From Youngiibacter fragilis 232.1 (GTDB lineage Bacteria; Bacillota; Clostridia; Clostridiales; Clostridiaceae): 64,000 nucleotides of DNA. Each line of letters begins with the position of its first letter. Within the stretch, counting starts at the first letter, position 1. Made by a program: the position numbers and the translations under genes. The notes under the pieces were generated by a model that searched no databases, was not told the DNA's origin, and was given only the letters and a program-made list of their open reading frames with translations. This document shows positions 63,169 to 64,000 of this stretch, in pieces. The stretch is from NCBI RefSeq assembly GCF_000495435.3, contig NZ_AXUN02000172.1:41946-105945 (forward strand). Reading direction: 5' to 3'.

Positions 63169-63981
63169 ATGGAGAAATATTCCAGAAACAGCAGAGTCAG
63201 CATCATAACCAAGATCCTGACCGAAAATCCAAACAAGATAATGAGCCTTAATTACTTTTCAGATATCCTTAACGCGGCAAAGTCCACCATCAGCGAGGAC
63301 ATACTGGTTGTAAGGGAAATCCTCGAAAAGCTGGATATGGGCAGGATTGAGACGATAGCCGGTGCAACAGGCGGAGTCAGGTACATAGTGAAGGTGAGCG
63401 AGAAAGAGAAGGAAAAGTTCAAGGACTACATTTGCTCCACTCTTTCAGACAAGTCCAGGGTCGTTCCAGGGAATTTCCTCTATGTTACTGATATAATGCT
63501 TGATCCGGAAGTGGTTTCAAAAGCTGGCGCAATGCTGGCCGGAAACTTCATAAAGCTCAAGCCTGACTACATCATAACCGTAGAGACAAAGGGAGTTCCG
63601 CTGGCTTACGAGGTAGCAAGGTACATGGGAGTTCCTCTCATAGTGGCTAGAAAGAACTCGAAGGTAACAGAGGGGACATCTGTAACGATAAACTATGTTT
63701 CCGGTACAACAGGACGACTCTCGACAATGGGCCTGTCAAAGAGGACACTCAAGACCTCTTCAAGGTGTCTTTTCATCGATGACTTCCTGAGGGCCGGCGG
63801 AACTGTAAACGGCATCGAGGACCTTCTCAGGGAGTTCGATTCCGAGCTCATAGGCATAGGAGTCCTCGTCGACAACAAGGAAGTCAAGAAGACAATGGCC
63901 AAGCCTTACGTATCCATAGTTGATTATTTCGGGATCGACGAGAAGGGCGAGATAAGGATGAAGCCTTCAACCACAATCTAG
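63169..63981 (+). CDS. purR: Purine operon repressor PurR (Bacillus type)
   Basis: A 270-residue protein with an N-terminal winged helix (residues about 8-72, NYFSDILNAAKSTISEDI) and a C-terminal phosphoribosyltransferase-like domain with VETKGVPLAYEVA and the PRPP-binding motif LFIDDFLRAGGT. It represses purine genes until PRPP rises. GGAGG precedes the ATG. spoVG/glmU would be expected just after the window. Confidence 0.96.
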   Translation: MEKYSRNSRVSIITKILTENPNKIMSLNYFSDILNAAKSTISEDILVVREILEKLDMGRIETIAGATGGVRYIVKVSEKEKEKFKDYICSTLSDKSRVVPGNFLYVTDIMLDPEVVSKAGAMLAGNFIKLKPDYIITVETKGVPLAYEVARYMGVPLIVARKNSKVTEGTSVTINYVSGTTGRLSTMGLSKRTLKTSSRCLFIDDFLRAGGTVNGIEDLLREFDSELIGIGVLVDNKEVKKTMAKPYVSIVDYFGIDEKGEIRMKPSTTI

Positions 63982-64000
63982 AAACAAACTGCCATTTCAG

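Overview
The window reads as the chromosome of a low-to-mid-GC Gram-positive anaerobe, most likely a member of the Clostridia. The reasons are the Bacillus/Clostridium gene orders metG–tatD–yabE–rnmV–ksgA and murC…purR, a PyrR-type pyrimidine attenuator, a T-box leader, a TPP riboswitch, a PurR repressor, strong AGGAGG ribosome binding sites and heavy use of AGG/AGA arginine codons. The genus cannot be fixed from sequence reading alone. I see no insertion sequence, integrase, prophage module or CRISPR array.

Layout. 1-2805: the 3' end of a sensor kinase, an FNR-like regulator with a four-cysteine pattern, two small minus-strand genes (one a zinc ribbon) and an HNH endonuclease. 3112-13407: a compact 12-gene plus-strand operon, which is the most unusual part of the window. 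It encodes a metacaspase-like C14 peptidase, a CHAT peptidase, a metal-dependent amidohydrolase, an intracellular gingipain-like (C25) peptidase, a small protein, an HhH–beta–PASTA protein, a coiled-coil protein, two paralogous proteins sharing a domain with the preceding ones, a charged and probably disordered protein, and two TPR proteins. None has a signal peptide or membrane segment. A sigma-A promoter, a palindrome and a roughly 200-nt leader with competing hairpins precede it, and a bidirectional terminator closes it. I infer a cytoplasmic, protease-centred conflict or cell-death type system. That role is inference and I do not recognise the operon as a described system.

13443-29400: housekeeping. 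MATE exporter, RlmI-type rRNA methyltransferase and SNF2 helicase (minus strand); threonine catabolism (kbl, tdh, ACT protein); folate synthesis (folE, folP, folB, folK) with an HD protein and a Xaa-Pro peptidase; then aspartokinase and small membrane proteins. The fol and lysC units meet at a perfect 52-bp palindrome. 29511-31187 encodes a large FMN-binding lipoprotein with an internal duplication and a Rex-like operator upstream. An isolated tRNA-Ala(GGC) follows.

31874-40703: PyrR-controlled pyrimidine operon pyrC-carA-carB-pyrK-pyrD-pyrF-pyrE without pyrB. 40741-49657: T-box-controlled metG, a second PyrR leader with no gene behind it, a Crp-type regulator, tatD, yabE-like, rnmV, ksgA, a lipoprotein and an Mrp ATPase. 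49838-64000: a secreted protein, thiT under a TPP riboswitch, degV, two peptidases, asnS, a heterodimeric ABC exporter, murC, rpiA and purR.

Functionally, most of the window is ordinary metabolism governed by RNA-level attenuation. The 10.3-kb peptidase operon and the orphan PyrR leader are the parts that a standard annotation would not explain.
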